The translations under genes and the position numbers were made by a program. From positions 119,643-183,642 of the forward strand of contig CALUMG010000007.1 in NCBI GenBank assembly GCA_944321705.1: 64,000 nt of DNA, in the 5' to 3' direction. Shown here one piece after another: positions 61,542 to 64,000 of this stretch. The notes under the pieces were generated by a model. The model had not been told where the DNA came from, did not search any database, and was given only the letters and a program-made list of their open reading frames with translations. Source of the stretch: an uncultured Muribaculaceae bacterium (GTDB lineage: Bacteria > Bacteroidota > Bacteroidia > Bacteroidales > Muribaculaceae). The first letter of the stretch is position 1. Each line of letters opens with the position of its first letter.

Positions 61542-63545
61542 TTAATGGTTACTTTCATACTTTTTAATCCCTTCATTTAAGAATGAAGAAAACTTGTCCA
61601 CATCTTCATCATAATAATATGGTCCCGACAATAAACTTCCATCCTCATCCAAAATGACATAATATGGCTGCGAATTAGCTTTAAATTTATATCGTTGCAA
61701 ATAGCTCCATTTATCGCCATAAGTAGAAAGTTCCAACTGCTTCCCGTTTTCATTCACATACATTGGCTCAGGCAACTCAGCCTTGTCATCCACCATGAGC
61801 TTTATCATGACGAAATCTTCTTCCAACGTTTGCCTTATGCTGTTATTGTCCATGACTGCAGCTTCCATTTTACGACAATTGACACATCCGTAACCGGAAA
61901 AATCTAGCAACACAGGCTTTTTTTGATCAAAACCAGCCTTCATCCCAGCGTCAAAGTCATTATATTCAGTAAAACTTCCGCCATACAAATTGAAATCCTG
62001 AGTATACAATGGAGGGGCAAATGCGCTTATTCCCTTTAGCGGAGCACCCCATAATCCCGGAATCATGTATACTGTGAATGCTAACGATATCATACCCAAA
62101 AACAACCGGAAAACTCCTATCGAACCATTGCCACTATCATGTGATAATCGCAATTTGCCAAGCAAATACATGCCAAGAAGCCCGAAAATAACAATCCACA
62201 ATGCCAAGAATACTTCACGGTCAAGAATGCCCCATCCGTAAGCGAGATCGGCCACCGACAGGAATTTCAACGACAAAGCTAACTCTATGAATCCAAGAAC
62301 CACTTTCACCGAATTAAGCCAACTGCCCGATTTCGGCATGCTCTTCAACCATGAAGGGAATGTTGCAAATAATGTAAACGGGATTGCCAGTGCCAATGCA
62401 AATCCGAACATTCCTACCGCGGGCCCGGTTATATCTCCCATGCTCGTGGCCTCAACAAGCAAGGTTCCTATGATAGGTCCTGTGCACGAAAATGACACCA
62501 ACGTCAACGTGAATGCCATGAAAAAGATACTTAACAAGCCAGATGTGTTTTCAGCATTGCGATCCATCTTGTTCGCCCATGAATCGGGTAATTTAATATC
62601 GAACGCTCCAAAGAATGATATGGCAAACACCACAAGCAGCAAGAAAAATATAATATTGAAAACTGCATTAGTGGATAGCTCATTCAATGAATTTGCCTTT
62701 GACGATATTATGGTTATCAGCAAGCCAAGCATCAAATATATGACAATAATTGACACGCCATAAATAAATGCGTCGCGCATTGATTTTCCACGAGAGCCGC
62801 TTTTCTTCAAAAAGAAACTTACAGTCAACGGAATCATTGGCCAAACGCATGGAGTCAACAACGCAAGCAACCCTCCTGCAAATCCGCCAAAGAAAATATA
62901 CCACAACGAATAAGAAGCATTTCCGCCTTCATTCAAACTGTCTGACCCGATTTCTACCGGTTCCCACAACTCATCGGGAGAATATGTGGCACCAATTTTA
63001 TTTTGTTTTGATTCCACATTGCCATTTTCGCCATTTGAAGGTGATGTTGCAACTGCAACATTTGCTTTGTCACTATGATTTGAGAATTTAAAAGGTTCTT
63101 TTGTAGGCGACTGGCATGTCTGATTATTACAAACCATGTACAAGACATGACCGCTTATGTCATAATCACCATTATTGACAAGTTTAAAATTTTGTGTAAT
63201 CTTCACATCATCCGACCACCATCCCAGTTTCATGCTGAAAATTGCATCATATTCCACATGGGGTTCTTTATCGGCTATAGGGTCTCCAGTCAATTCTATC
63301 CCATCGGTCTTTTCCCAATTTATGTTTAAAGATACAGGTCCGCCATCAGGCAAATCCATGGAATACATATGCCACCCTTCATCAATGACAGCCGAAAAGG
63401 TTACCGCCCCTGTCTTCGTACTTTTATCGACTGTAATGTCGGTGGTCCACTTGACAGGCGTCAAAATTTGAGCCGCACATCCGGCAATCACCGACATATA
63501 TAAAAATACAACTAATACGAATTTATTTACCATCGTGTTTGACAT
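61542..63545 (-). CDS. dsbD: Thiol:disulfide interchange protein DsbD
   Basis: 667 residues from the ATG at 63545 (or 663 from 63533); starts above 63560 fall inside the promoter. The signal peptide (MVNKFVLVVFLYMSVIAG) leads to a periplasmic DsbC/D-type domain with CNNQTCQSP, then eight membrane helices with the redox cysteines of TPCVWPMIP and SFSCTGPIIG. The C-terminal thioredoxin-like domain has CVNC (C554, C557) in GYGCVNCRKMEA. It carries electrons from cytoplasmic thioredoxin to the periplasm to reduce disulfides. Ends 16 bases before mazG. Confidence 0.95.
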   Translation of the reverse strand: MSNTMVNKFVLVVFLYMSVIAGCAAQILTPVKWTTDITVDKSTKTGAVTFSAVIDEGWHMYSMDLPDGGPVSLNINWEKTDGIELTGDPIADKEPHVEYDAIFSMKLGWWSDDVKITQNFKLVNNGDYDISGHVLYMVCNNQTCQSPTKEPFKFSNHSDKANVAVATSPSNGENGNVESKQNKIGATYSPDELWEPVEIGSDSLNEGGNASYSLWYIFFGGFAGGLLALLTPCVWPMIPLTVSFFLKKSGSRGKSMRDAFIYGVSIIVIYLMLGLLITIISSKANSLNELSTNAVFNIIFFLLLVVFAISFFGAFDIKLPDSWANKMDRNAENTSGLLSIFFMAFTLTLVSFSCTGPIIGTLLVEATSMGDITGPAVGMFGFALALAIPFTLFATFPSWLKSMPKSGSWLNSVKVVLGFIELALSLKFLSVADLAYGWGILDREVFLALWIVIFGLLGMYLLGKLRLSHDSGNGSIGVFRLFLGMISLAFTVYMIPGLWGAPLKGISAFAPPLYTQDFNLYGGSFTEYNDFDAGMKAGFDQKKPVLLDFSGYGCVNCRKMEAAVMDNNSIRQTLEEDFVMIKLMVDDKAELPEPMYVNENGKQLELSTYGDKWSYLQRYKFKANSQPYYVILDEDGSLLSGPYYYDEDVDKFSSFLNEGIKKYESNH

Positions 63546-63560
63546 TTCAATAAATATGTG

Positions 63561-63568
63561 CAAAATTA
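63561..63568 (-). promoter_or_regulatory. -7 box of dsbD-mazG-topB operon
   Basis: Minus-strand TAATTTTG matches TAnnTTTG, 16 bases before the ATG at 63545. No well-spaced -33 element is seen. The spacer 63569-63767 shows nothing else. Confidence 0.5.
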
Positions 63569-63767
63569 ATTATTTCACATTGAATTTTTAAAAAACGGCA
63601 AAACAATTAGGAAGATATTGCAATTGTCCTGTTCCAAGTGCAGACATATTAACATATTTGCATTATTAAAATCGACAGCCCGATTAACATTTACAGATTT
63701 GCGAAAAATTCCGGGGCGCAAAATAGAAACTCACACCGGTTTAATTCTACAACAAATATAAAAAACA

Positions 63768-63805
63768 AAGACGCAACCGTCATTTTTCATAACGATTGCG
63801 TCTTT
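63768..63805 (-). terminator. Terminator of the tRNA-Gly/tRNA-Leu transcript
   Basis: On the minus strand AAAGACGCAATCG pairs with CGGTTGCGTCTTT across a 12-base loop, followed by GTTTTTT. It begins nine bases after the tRNA-Leu 3' end. Confidence 0.85.
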
Positions 63806-63814
63806 TGCTTGAAG

Positions 63815-63898
63815 TGTCCGAGATGAGACTCGAACTCACACGAGCGAATGCCCACTACCCCCTCAAAGTAGCGCGTCTACCAATTCCGCCACCCGGAC
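63815..63898 (-). tRNA. tRNA-Leu (GAG)
   Basis: A class II tRNA of 84 bases with a long variable arm. Acceptor GTCCGGG/CTCGGAC, anticodon loop TTGAGGG with GAG (63862-63864), discriminator A, T arm around GAGTTCGAGTCTC. No CCA is encoded. It is transcribed after tRNA-Gly. Confidence 0.95.
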
Positions 63899-63924
63899 TT
63901 CAAAAGACTAATCCCTACAAGGAT

Positions 63925-64000
<76 letters not shown>

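Overview
This 64 kb window is a stretch of ordinary bacterial chromosome from a gut-type member of the order Bacteroidales. Support comes from lineage-typical genes (rpmB-rpmG-DUF4295, a FeoA-FeoB fusion, serine palmitoyltransferase, a NigD-like lipoprotein, a PorZ-like propeller), from secreted and lipid-anchored glycoside hydrolases, from promoters of the Bacteroidetes form (-33 TTTG, -7 TAnnTTTG), and from few clear Shine-Dalgarno sites. The protein style fits Muribaculaceae best, but that is an inference. I saw no insertion sequence, prophage, CRISPR array or integrase; genes are densely packed and mostly core.

Layout. 1-2270 (minus): NfnAB/SudAB-type flavoprotein pair. 2485-9820 (plus): GH2 beta-galactosidase, a six-hairpin-like lipoprotein of unknown specificity and a GH13 amylase. 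9987-12389: FeoAB iron transporter. 12506-17421: GH95 alpha-fucosidase broken by one extra base, then a GH51 arabinofuranosidase. No SusC/SusD pair is present, so this is a loose set of glycan-degrading enzymes rather than a full utilisation locus. 17593-20859 (minus): tsaD, cinA, then rpmB-rpmG-DUF4295 behind their own promoter and a long structured leader. 20948-28813 (minus): DUF4421 protein, TamB and NAD synthetase. 29025-30511 (plus): small outer-membrane barrel and GT2. 30521-34579 (minus): VanX-like dipeptidase, glyA, flavin reductase, pyrI, pyrB; pyrB has a leader that looks like an attenuator. 34874-36784 (minus): ECF sigma factor and a one-chain anti-sigma/outer-membrane-barrel candidate. 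36996-40668 (minus): two lipoproteins, a pRiA4b ORF-3 protein and serine palmitoyltransferase. 40996-52093 (plus): MGMT-family protein, uvrB, YgiQ radical SAM, S9 peptidase, menD and a PorZ-like protein. 52173-57680 (minus): K+/H+ antiporter, C-GCAxxG-C-C protein, GT4 and a second PorZ-like paralogue. 57824-64000 (minus): tRNA-Cys, small Cys-rich membrane protein, NUDIX, topB, mazG, dsbD, tRNA-Leu and tRNA-Gly.

The most interesting signals are regulatory or envelope-linked: the pyrB leader (terminator hairpin, possible 29-codon leader peptide and a perfect 8-bp inverted repeat over the promoter), the structured rpmB leader, the sigma factor next to a protein that appears to span both membranes, an unexplained coding-like short frame in front of that sigma gene, and two PorZ-like paralogues 3 kb apart. 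The rest is well-known biology.
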